Below are positions 1-7,053 of a stretch of 12,437 bases of DNA, in pieces. The number at the start of each line of letters is the position of its first letter. Position 1 is the stretch's first letter. The position numbers were made by a program, and so were the translations under genes. The notes beneath the pieces are model-generated. The model was not told the origin of the DNA and searched no databases. It was given only the letters and a program-made list of their open reading frames with translations. The stretch is from Stephanodiscus triporus (Eukaryota; Bacillariophyta; Thalassiosirophyceae; Thalassiosirales; Thalassiosiraceae): NCBI GenBank assembly GCA_036939755.1, contig JALLAZ010000733.1, positions 1 through 12,437 on the forward strand, in the 5' to 3' direction.

Positions 1-290
1 TATCAAAAAAATTGAGAATGCAACAAATTGGTCCAGCTAGGATGAGAACCAGTCAAAAAACTATTTTGATAAGTTAGATACTCGGAGCAAGAAGGAGAGA
101 CGTTTTGATTGCTTATACAGCGTGTTCTACGGGTTTGACCTCAATTTATCATCGGGTACTTTGAAATCAAGAATTTTGCTTTGCTCCCGCTGTGACTAGA
201 TATTCTTGGGCAGGTTGTGTAAATAAGAAGTCAAAGTTGTGATGCATTTTTGGGTGGTCAATATTGGCTGAGGCATGATTAATCATGGCT

Positions 291-391
291 TACTTAAGAG
301 AAAGTACCTTTACTTAACAGAATTTCATTTTTTTAGTTTCAATATACTTAAGCAGATTTGAAATTTAGATTTGAAATTTACTTAAGTAAAT
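291..391. repeat. TACTTAA motif cluster with 13-bp tandem duplication and 16-bp palindrome
   Basis: TACTTAA occurs at 291, 311, 345 and 379, so the last three are spaced by 34 bp. The 13-mer GATTTGAAATTTA is duplicated head to tail at 355-367 and 368-380. It runs directly into the perfect 16-bp palindrome ATTTACTTAAGTAAAT at 376-391. The function is unknown. It could be a protein-binding site cluster, the end of a decayed mobile element, or simple low-complexity drift in AT-rich DNA. Confidence 0.55.
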
Positions 392-429
392 CACCACAAG
401 TCGTATCTCATTAATCCGACCTTCTAGAT

Positions 430-573
430 AATTGAAGGCAAATTCAGCCAACTTCCAGTGGTGCCACGGCAAATTTCATTATTGCAAGGAATAGTTCACA
501 CATTAAACCAATCCTTGTGCAATAAAATATGCTCGTTTGCACACCAGGGGTCAAGGTGAATTTGCCTTCAATT
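430..573. repeat. Long imperfect foldback hairpin (MITE-like or hairpin RNA candidate)
   Basis: AATTGAAGGCAAATTCA at 430-446 is matched perfectly by its reverse complement at 557-573. The pairing continues inward with mismatches and small bulges: the TGGTG near 455-460 faces CACCA near 541-546, and the stretch TTATTGCAAGGA around 479-490 faces TCCTTGTGCAATAA at 512-525 with a 2-nt bulge. A further partial stem leads to a loop near 497-505. The whole 144 nt therefore folds on itself with arms of about 65-70 nt. I saw no clear target-site duplication at its ends. It could be a foldback MITE or the template of a hairpin small-RNA precursor. Confidence 0.6.
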
Positions 574-782
574 TGGGGATTGTAAATTGAGGCCAAACAT
601 TCAGTACGGTAGCTTTTTTGTTGTATGGTCATGGCAAGAACATCAAGACCCATAGGTACCATAGCCATAGCAGCCAGCCTGGCAATACATCAAAAATACT
701 TGCCTTGAAGATACGGGCCTTGGAGAATTTGCGATTGTCAAAGAAAGAAAGTGCATAAAAATCTTTCTCGTTTTCCTGTCTT

Positions 783-1054
783 GTGTCGGATAAGTGACGG
801 ATAATTCTTTCTACTGGTGATGCATTAGTGATGGGTAAGTGGCGGATAATTCTTTCTGTTGTCGGATTAGTGACACATAATTCATTTTGGTGTCATATTA
901 GTGACGGAGAATGTTGACAAAAAATGTGGGAATTAATATATATACGATTCAGTGATGGATATGTGGTGGATAGTACTTTCAGGTGTCGGATTAATGGCAG
1001 GTAATTCTTTCTGGTGAGGTATTAGTGATGGGTAAGTGGCGGATAATACTTTCT
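783..1054. repeat. Degenerate tandem repeat, 31-42 bp unit
   Basis: About seven copies of a unit built on GGTGTCGGATTAGTGACGG followed by ATAATTCTTTCT lie at roughly 783-815, 816-857, 858-888, 889-918, 951-981, 982-1012 and 1013-1054. The second and seventh copies are both 42 bp and nearly identical; they share an extra block (ATGGGTAAGTGGCGG), which suggests a higher-order unit. A short AT-rich break lies at 919-950. Units differ in length without regard to multiples of three, so this is non-coding. Confidence 0.7.
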
Positions 1055-2115
1055 GCTCCCTGAAATGAGAAAGATGTTTTTGTATTCCTCTCGTTTAGAG
1101 AAAGCATTTATTGCTCCAAGCCCGCATCTTCCTCGGCAAATCAACCGGATGTGGCCATCACGTCATCAAAATAGTACATACAGGACAAGTAGTTCATAAC
1201 AACCAGCAAAATCAGGGTTGTGAAATAGTTCTTTCTGACTAGTGTACTATTCTTACAAAAATTAGCTATGGAGGGTGCACTTTACCTTGAGACAGATATT
1301 GATGTTTCAAAGTGGCAACTTGTCTGCCTCCGACTAGGGTAGTGATGACATTATGGTAAGACACTAATATGTTAGGAAGTGGTAAGAAATTGTCATCCAG
1401 AGTAGTTACTAAAACACTAAAACAACTTGCTTTATGTGTATGTGTGGTCAAAGTGCAGTTATTAGTACTAACTTTTACCTTAAGTAACCAATATGTAAAG
1501 AGTATACTATGTTTTCTCGCTCTTGACAACACAATAGATGGTCAAATAGATTTAAGTCTGAATAACCAATCTTGTCAGCTTTTTTATGTCATGCATACCA
1601 TGGTCATGGTGCAGCATAGTTGAATGTCAATTTCCGGTTCTGGTGCTCTTCTGCAGGTGCCCAGTGAGAGAGGTTTGTTTGGATGCCATGTAACCTGCCA
1701 TAGAAAACTACTAAATCTTACATGCACAGAGTGGCTGTCTCCCGACACGTGTGGATTTTGGAGTGTTCATGATTAAAGAGTCCCTCCCAATAAAGTAAGA
1801 GGCTTTGTAAAAGGTTCTGCCCCAAGACCATAGTTATAGTGGAGAGGTAAATTATGTTGCAGTAAATTACAGTGCGCCTGTCATGTAAAAACAGGCAACA
1901 GAGTCGTTGAGTCTCAACAGAAATCCACACTGTCTAGAGCACTCAGAACAAGTCAATATCACATCAAAGACACTCCACATTTTAATTTGTTTCATTCTCA
2001 ATGAACCATTATCTATGGATTTATCAAGAAGCCGTACGCATCTTCTGATAAATAAATAATGACCACGTCCATCTAAATAGTGTATCCATGTCCATCAAAT
2101 CCAAAACTGCATCCC

Positions 2116-2130
2116 CGGTGATATTCACCG
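2116..2130. other. Short perfect hairpin downstream of the 2152-2697 gene
   Basis: CGGTGA, a 3-nt loop TAT, and TCACCG form a 6-bp stem. It lies about 22 bp past the stop codon of the minus-strand gene ending at 2152, so it would be in that gene's 3' UTR. It may be only a chance stem. Confidence 0.25.
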
Positions 2131-2151
2131 CACACTAGTCGTTCGAGTGAT

Positions 2152-2697
2152 TCATTCGACAATCTTCGTTGAGCAACCACACGTCTCAGATCCCGACTTG
2201 GCAATTAAATAATCCGCAACGTAGTTGCCCACATCCCAAGCGTTCACGAACGCGTCAGCGTTGAATTCTGACCAGCGATCGTACAAATCGTCAGTGACCT
2301 GAGTCATGATCTGGGCCACATCCTCCATGCCCTTACCGCGACAGTTGACGTAGCTGTTCTTTACCGACATTCCCATTTTGACGTGAATTTCTTGTGGCAT
2401 CCATTCGGCATCCAGCCACGCGGCGACGCTCTTAGCCATCGTCTCGCCCACGGTTTCGTGATCATTTCCCAAGCCTACTAAGGATACGAGCTGTACGCCA
2501 CCGGCGTCGGCGTCATCGGCCGCTGCATCAATCCTCGGTAAACTACTCCTGGGAGTAACACGGACGCTGTTGCCGACGATGAAATCACTTTGCCATAATG
2601 ATCTCGAGGGAGCGACACATCGCGGGTGGGCGAAAAATCCATGAGAGGTTTCCAATAGTAGCAGCGGCAGTGCCGTCCACAATCGATGACATCTCAT
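2152..2697 (-). CDS. Hypothetical protein with putative bipartite plastid-targeting presequence
   Basis: This 181-residue protein is not one I recognise. From the Met at 2697 it has a signal peptide: a basic start (residues 1-7, MRCHRLW), a hydrophobic core (8-15), and a likely cleavage after Gly20, leaving FFAHP. In diatoms and related algae an aromatic residue, usually Phe, at +1 of this site followed by a basic Ser-rich stretch (here residues 25-55) directs import into the secondary plastid, where ASAFAP is the usual motif. The mature part (about 60-181) is acidic and probably helical, with WLDAEWMPQEIHVKMG at 94-109, a second conserved-looking block DAFVNAWDVGNYVADYL at 148-164, and a CGC motif near the C-terminus (173-175). 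An in-frame Met at 2712 adds five residues. The frame stays open to 2886, but that extension is low-complexity and would bury the signal peptide. The gene is divergent from the transporter gene at 3094. Confidence 0.65.
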   Translation of the reverse strand: MRCHRLWTALPLLLLETSHGFFAHPRCVAPSRSLWQSDFIVGNSVRVTPRSSLPRIDAAADDADAGGVQLVSLVGLGNDHETVGETMAKSVAAWLDAEWMPQEIHVKMGMSVKNSYVNCRGKGMEDVAQIMTQVTDDLYDRWSEFNADAFVNAWDVGNYVADYLIAKSGSETCGCSTKIVE

Positions 2698-2712
2698 CTT
2701 AGGATAGGGCAT

Positions 2713-3093
2713 ACTCCTAAAAATAAATAATAGAGTAATCCATATTTTTTCATTGTGTGTATGGTATCTATCTCTAGGTACGGAAGTATGTTGTACTCTC
2801 CTCTCTAGGAGTACGTACTGTGTGTTCCAAGTCGCCCAAATATGACCGATGACCGTGAATGACCTTATCACAGACGAACGACGCAAAAAAGATAGAGTAA
2901 ATCTCTGGTTTTACCGGACATGACCATTTGCGAGAGGTCTGAAGGCCGGTTGAACATTTCCTCTATCATAAACCACTCCGGATCAAGTATTTTGGTCGAT
3001 CGAACGCCATCCCGCTTCCGGTCGGCACGTCTCCGAGACGCCAGTCGGGAACAATACCCAGATTGTGATCTTACGAAGAAAATACACCCCAAA
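2713..3093. promoter_or_regulatory. Shared divergent upstream region (381 bp)
   Basis: This gap separates the start of the minus-strand gene (2697 or 2712) from the plus-strand transporter start at 3094, so both promoters must lie here or overlap the genes. No TATA box or other named element stands out. An AT-rich stretch at about 2715-2750 just upstream of the minus-strand start ends in TTTTTAG when read on that strand. This could be the 3' end of a 5'-UTR intron, but that is unproven. The transporter frame is open back to 2920, so part of this gap could be coding (see findings). Confidence 0.4.
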
Positions 3094-4214
3094 ATGGTGC
3101 CGTCGGTGATGAGTGGCATGAAACTATTCGTGCTCTGCTTATTATGCATGCAGAACACCATGTTTACGGTCTTGAGGAGGTACAGCCAAGGAGTGCTCAA
3201 GGAGAATTATTCCAAGGTGAGTCAATACAAACAGATTGCCACACACACACGTCGCACATCCTGACAATATCTATGATGGATCGCACTCCCGTATATTGCC
3301 TGCAGTACGAAGTCCTCCTCGTCGGCGAAGTCATCAAGATGATCTACTCCGCGTACAAGGTCAGCATATCCCTCGAGAAGGGTGAGAGGGCCTTGCCCAA
3401 ACTTTCGTCCCTTCTCCGCCGCTCGGCCAAGATGGGAATCCTCGCGCTGATCTATGGCGCCATGAACATCCTCTCCTTCGTCGCGTTGCGCAACATCTCC
3501 GCGGGGATGTTCACCATCTTCGCGCAGTTAAAGATATTGACCACAGCCACCTGCTCCAGGTTGATGCTGAAGCAGCACTACAGCATGACCAAGTGGAGGG
3601 CGCTGTTTTCCCTGATGATGGGTGTGCTCCTATTCTCGGAGACGGCTTGGAATGGCAAGTTTGTTAGCGTAAATCCCGACGGGGGGAACGTCATTTTGGG
3701 CACGGCCGCGGTATTGATCGAGGTGACACTGAGTGGATTCGCTTCTATTTATTTTGAGAAGGTCATCAAATTGGACGCGGAGCAGCTGGGGATTTGGGAG
3801 AGAAACTACCAGTTAGCGTTCGGTTCGATCCCTATTTACGTCCTTTTCATCTTGCACGACGAGGGGGGAACTGTAGGTTACGGGGGAGGATGGTCGGTCA
3901 ATGCGGTCGTGTTGAGCTTGTTGGGCGCGGCAGGTGGGCTGTTGGTGGCTCTTTCCATCAAGTACGGCGATTCTATATTGAAAACATTGGCCACAACCGG
4001 AGCCATCATCCTGTCGGCTACCTTGGATCACTTCATGCTAGGTGGTCCATTGACGGCTATCATGTGCATTGCGGGAGCTCAAGTGATCATCGCTATATGC
4101 AACTATACGTTTGATTCGACGCCCCCAGATCCCCCAAAGCAGGTTGATCCATTGTCGGATGACGAAGAAATGTCTCTGTTGAATGGTACTCCTCGAAAAT
4201 CAGCACTTCTGTAA
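3094..4214 (+). CDS. Nucleotide-sugar transporter, SLC35A/UDP-galactose-CMP-sialic acid type
   Basis: Two exons, 3094-3216 and 3306-4214, splice in phase 0 to a 343-residue multi-spanning membrane protein. Exon 1 supplies the first helix with QNT (20-22) and RRYSQG (28-33), the usual SLC35A start. Other family signatures are QLKILTT (115-121), SGFASIYFEKVIK (184-196), the W-x-R-N-x-Q-L block (205-211) and GGLLVALSIKYGDSILK (251-267). These proteins, typically with about ten helices, exchange a nucleotide sugar for the matching nucleoside monophosphate across the Golgi or ER membrane and feed glycosylation. The exact sugar cannot be read from sequence. The 30-residue tail is acidic and hydrophilic and holds an E-x-x-x-L-L dileucine motif (328-333), which may sort it in the endomembrane system. 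The start at 3094 is chosen for family fit. An in-frame Met at 2920 and later Mets at residues 6 and 9 are alternatives. Confidence 0.9.
3217..3305 (+). other. Intron of the nucleotide-sugar transporter gene (89 nt)
   Basis: The donor is AAG/GTGAGT at 3216/3217 and the acceptor is CCTGCAG/TAC at 3305/3306. Removing it joins the first-helix exon to the rest of the transporter in phase 0 and restores the family order. Without splicing, the downstream frame would start with an unrelated peptide read from 3144. Confidence 0.85.
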
Positions 4215-4418
4215 CTGAAGATGATGCTTGATGTAACATCTTTCACTGCGCACGGAGCTAATATGAATAATTATGGGCGGAAGGGAGCAATTTTTTTAGT
4301 GTAAATACGAATCATCACTTGTGACGTGAAGACTGCATAAAAATAGAATGTATCTACGCAAAGTAAGTACAAGAAGCGCGTATTTTATTCTTTAGGTCTG
4401 GGACGAACGAAGCGCCGA

Positions 4419-5672
4419 TCAACACCGCAATATAATCTTTTCGTATTTCTCCAGCAGCTGGAATGGCGATAGGCCCTCGTTTTCGGGAATCGATGGGAAA
4501 TCCGGCGGAAAGTCGGATTTCCCTTGTCGTTGTTGTTGTTGCACGCTTCCCCATCTGTCCCCCCTCGCGTCGTGCACAGTATCGCCTCGCGATGGACGAT
4601 TTTCGCCGCCGACCGCGAAGCCGCCGATATCGCCGCCGGCCTCCTCCAATTCCATCTGCCTCATCAGCCGTTCCCGCTCCGCCTCGCGTCGGAGGCCGCG
4701 ATCCTCGAGATTTTCACGTTCGGAATCTCGACCCTTCGACGACGGCCGAAAATTATCGTCGTCGGCATCGTCATCATCGACGAACGATCGTCCCGTCCCC
4801 CTCCCCCCACCTCCCGCGACGTCGTGCGCCTTCCTCCGTCCCACGAACGTCGCCCGCATGACCTCGCTCGTCCGGTACGCGTCGACGCACGGCCCGCAGC
4901 TCGACTCGTTCGCGAACGTGACGAGGGCGGCGTTGCCCTTCGATCCGAGCATTTCCACATTTTCCACCTCGCCGAAATCGCTCATGACATCCTCGATCGA
5001 CGACCTGGTGTGCGACCCTCCCGGTACCTTCTTCCTGCTCCACTTCAGCCGCACCCGTCGGTCCTCCCTGTCCAGCTCGAGCGAGGCCCGTTCGGCCGCC
5101 TCGCGTCGTCGACGGGACGATTCCGCGTCCGCCTCGCGGGCGGCGTATTCGGCGCGCAGCCTTTCGCCCTCCCTCCGCAGCCGATCGACGTCGAATATCG
5201 ACGACGATCGTCCGGCTCCCCCCCCGTCCGGGGAGTTCTTCCCGCCCCCTACCCCCCCGGAGGCGGTAGTCCGCGCCGCCGCCGCCGCCGTGGCCATGCG
5301 TTCCCTCGACATCAATTCCTCCCTCATCCTCTTCCTCCTCGTGGACATGGATCGTTCCCTCCTCTCCTCCCGCGCCAGGCGCGTTCGCTCCGACGCGATG
5401 TTCGCGTCGTACTTCCTACGCGACTCGGCGTGCTCGACATCGAGCAGGAACGATCGCGCGTCCTTGACGTCGTGGAAGCGAATTTCGAGGTCGGAGCGCT
5501 CGGCGTCGGTGAGGGCCGTGTTGCCCGAACGCTTGTCGGGATGGAGCACGAGCGCGAGCCTCCGGTACGCCTTCTTGATTTCGGCCTCCGACGACGTGTG
5601 GGGTATGCCCAGGATGCGGTAGGGGTCCTTGAGGGGCATGCCATCCTTGTCGGTGAGGGAGGAGGGGGACAT
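4419..5672 (-). CDS. DNAJC17: DnaJ (J-domain) plus RRM protein, DNAJC17/Cwc23-like
   Basis: A single-exon, 417-residue protein. The J-domain spans about residues 16-90 with the catalytic HPD at 44-46 (LVLHPDK) and the closing SRRKYD near 84-89. A charged Arg/Glu-rich coiled region follows (95-205), interrupted by an Ala/Gly linker (128-155). An RRM-like fold lies at about 206-280, reading VRLKW at strand 1, an acidic helix, and GNAALVTFAN at strand 3. The C-terminal part (325-345) has the REAERERLMRQM block seen in DNAJC17. Family knowledge: DNAJC17 and yeast Cwc23 are nuclear Hsp40 proteins linked to the spliceosome, Cwc23 acting in its disassembly. An in-frame Met at 5780 would add 36 very basic residues. 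The start at 5672 puts the J-domain close to the N-terminus, as in the family. Convergent with the transporter gene and divergent from the gene at 5962. The strong third-position GC creates long antisense open frames, which I reject. Confidence 0.9.
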   Translation of the reverse strand: MSPSSLTDKDGMPLKDPYRILGIPHTSSEAEIKKAYRRLALVLHPDKRSGNTALTDAERSDLEIRFHDVKDARSFLLDVEHAESRRKYDANIASERTRLAREERRERSMSTRRKRMREELMSRERMATAAAAARTTASGGVGGGKNSPDGGGAGRSSSIFDVDRLRREGERLRAEYAAREADAESSRRRREAAERASLELDREDRRVRLKWSRKKVPGGSHTRSSIEDVMSDFGEVENVEMLGSKGNAALVTFANESSCGPCVDAYRTSEVMRATFVGRRKAHDVAGGGGRGTGRSFVDDDDADDDNFRPSSKGRDSERENLEDRGLRREAERERLMRQMELEEAGGDIGGFAVGGENRPSRGDTVHDARGDRWGSVQQQQRQGKSDFPPDFPSIPENEGLSPFQLLEKYEKIILRC

Positions 5673-5961
5673 GTTGGTGGGTCGGGGACGCGCCAATCGG
5701 GAATGTGGCTGGTGCTTCTTCGGGCGATTATCGTACCTAGGGTACTGTCGGTACGGACGGCGGGGTGTGGCGCGCGCCAACTATTTTCTTGACCTCTCTT
5801 TTTAACGACGAGGAATCCTACAGAAATTTGACCCCCCCCCAAAAAAATCTTCCAAACACTGCGCGGCTCCACGCTCCTCGCTCTTATCTTCTCCTCTCCT
5901 CTCCTCCACCACACACAACCCACACACATCTAAGTAACTCTATCTTCTACGATCATCTATC
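5673..5961. promoter_or_regulatory. Bidirectional promoter region (289 bp)
   Basis: This short gap separates the divergent starts of the DNAJC17-like gene (5672) and the acidic-protein gene (5962). It contains a C-run next to an A-run near 5830-5847. A long pyrimidine tract (CTCTTATCTTCTCCTCTCC and following, about 5879-5910) leads into an ACACAC stretch just before the plus-strand start; this resembles a pyrimidine-rich transcription start region. No TATA box is evident. Confidence 0.45.
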
Positions 5962-6698
5962 ATGTCCGCATCCGCCACCGTCGACGCATCCGCCCCCGAG
6001 GACCAGCAAGTCCCCGCCGAGGAGACCACGAAAGAAGTGGAGGCGGAAATCGCCACCGAACCCGCCGCCGTCGCTGATGCCGTGGTCGCCGAGGAGGAGG
6101 TAAGCGACATGTCGACCCAGCACGAAAACACGACCATAATAATACTTATGGGACCGGCGGCCCTCCCGTCGTCATTGGTCGCCCGGGGAGAGAGGGCCTT
6201 GGACGGATCTCCTTACGCAGTCGACTGCCCAACTCACCTCCCCCCACTTTCTCTCTTAGCAGGATGATGCCGCCGACGCACCGGCGTCGGAGGAGGACCC
6301 GTCCAAGGCCGACGCGGCGAAGGACGAGGAGGAGGTCGCCGCCGACGCCGCCCCGGGGTCATCCAAGAAGCGTACCGCCGACGACGCCGAAGTCGCCGAC
6401 GAGGAAATGGTGAGTGAGACAAAGGGATCCCGCCGGGCGGGGTGTGGGCGTCGATTCCGGTTTTTTCCCTTCCCCTTCTTTCTCCCAATTGTGTCATTGG
6501 TCCTCGATCTATCTTAAACGCACCCCTCGTCTGGGCTCTCTCCCGCGCGCGCAGGACGGTAGCCCGCCCAAGAAGGCGGCCGGCGAGGGCGAGACGACGG
6601 ATGATCCCGCCTCCTCCGTCGTCGAGCCTCTCGAGGAGAAGAAGGTCGAGAGCGCCGCCGAGGCCGCGTCCGATGCTCCCGCCGTCGCTCAGCAATGA
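5962..6698 (+). CDS. Acidic, Ala/Glu-rich disordered protein, probably nuclear
   Basis: Three exons, 5962-6099, 6263-6409 and 6555-6698, all join in phase 0 and encode 142 residues (46, 49 and 47 per exon). I do not recognise the family. Glu, Asp, Ala, Pro, Ser and Thr dominate and no folded core, signal peptide or membrane segment is visible. Two short basic patches, SSKKR (exon 2) and SPPKKAA (exon 3), sit in acidic surroundings and could serve as weak nuclear localisation signals. The overall look recalls prothymosin-like or histone-binding acidic proteins, but that is composition only. The gene shares an upstream region with the DNAJC17-like gene. The first acceptor is a tandem NAGNAG site, so a 143-residue form with one extra Gln after residue 46 is possible. 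A partial copy of the end of exon 3 lies in the 3' UTR at about 6739-6765. Confidence 0.75.
6100..6262 (+). other. Intron 1 of the acidic-protein gene (163 nt) with NAGNAG acceptor
   Basis: The donor is GAG/GTAAGC at 6099/6100. The acceptor reads TTAGCAG, so splicing can end after TAG (exon from 6260) or after CAG (exon from 6263). Both keep the frame and differ by a single Gln codon. Exons on both sides share the same acidic composition, which supports the splice. The 163-nt length is not a multiple of three, so retention shifts the frame to an early stop (TGA at 6265-6267). Confidence 0.75.
6410..6554 (+). other. Intron 2 of the acidic-protein gene (145 nt)
   Basis: The donor is ATG/GTGAGT at 6409/6410 and the acceptor is GCGCGCAG/GAC at 6554/6555, preceded by a T-rich tract near 6460-6490. 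Removing it joins exon 2 to the exon ending at 6698 in phase 0. Confidence 0.75.
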
Positions 6699-6765
6699 GG
6701 AGGGCACATGTATCCCCTCGTCGACGGGAGAGGAGGTAGTCGAGAGCGCCGCCGAGAGGCCGCGT
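6645..6765 (+). repeat. Partial duplication of the exon 3 end in the 3' UTR
   Basis: GTCGAGAGCGCCGCCGAG followed by GCCGCGT at 6645-6669 in the coding sequence recurs at 6739-6765, where only an AG is inserted. Looser similarity continues upstream of both copies. The offset is 94 bp, so the second copy is not in the same frame as the gene, and it lies beyond the stop codon at 6698. Confidence 0.7.
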
Positions 6766-7053
6766 TCGGGAGAGAGACGGTTTGACGTCCCCTTTTATTC
6801 ATCACACGTGACACACAAGTCCTTTTATTGCACGACATAAATGAAATAAATCATTGCGTACCAACTCCATTGCTCCTGCCCAGCTCCCGTCATTATTATT
6901 TAGTAATCCCACCACTGCACTCTCGCACCCTGTTTTTTTCACACACACACAGGTAAGAAAAGGGCGGGTCATTTTTTTTTCAAACCTTGAAGCCACGGAG
7001 TCTCTGCCACGCCCCAATTTTCCTCTCTGGGAGGAAGGACTGCACTCTGCGCA
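6699..7053. other. Intergenic gap: 3' UTR and upstream region
   Basis: The first part carries the duplicated exon 3 fragment. An AATAAA hexamer at 6845-6850 could be the poly(A) signal of the acidic-protein gene. After it the sequence becomes mixed, with a short ACACACAC run at about 6941-6951 and a T-run near 6972. The remainder is presumably the promoter and 5' UTR of the gene at 7054. I see no other gene. Confidence 0.4.

Larger units (their letters stand above)
1..2151. other. AT-rich gene-free flank with repeats
   Basis: I find no open frame here with convincing protein character. The short frames that exist cross repeats and have no recognisable motifs. The base composition is clearly more AT-rich than the gene block that begins near 2150. 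The recognisable content is repeat structure, listed separately: TACTTAA motifs and a palindrome at 291-391, a foldback hairpin at 430-573, and a degenerate tandem repeat at 783-1054. From 1055 to 2151 I see nothing that can be named beyond a short hairpin at 2116-2130. Confidence 0.6.

Noticed and set aside
1749..1930. GTGTGGATTT at 1749 and its reverse complement at 1921 as a second foldback element
   Set aside because: Only ten bases pair cleanly and the flanking sequence does not continue the pairing well.
444..1930. Short open frames in the AT-rich flank (444-668, 1266-1532, 1369-1623, 1718-1930)
   Set aside because: They are short, overlap each other or the hairpin, and have no protein-like composition or motifs.
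2868..3200. Minus-strand open frame opposite the start of the transporter gene
   Set aside because: It has no recognisable features and overlaps the exon that encodes the transporter's first helix.
3820..3842. GGTTCGATCC resembling a tRNA T-arm
   Set aside because: It lies within the transporter coding sequence and no acceptor, D or anticodon stem surrounds it.
4524..5792. Long plus-strand open frame (422 codons) and another at 4858-5622, antisense to the DNAJC17-like gene
   Set aside because: They lie opposite a clear J-domain/RRM gene with very high third-position GC, which removes stop codons from antisense frames. Their proteins are Arg/Pro/Ser-rich with no domain.
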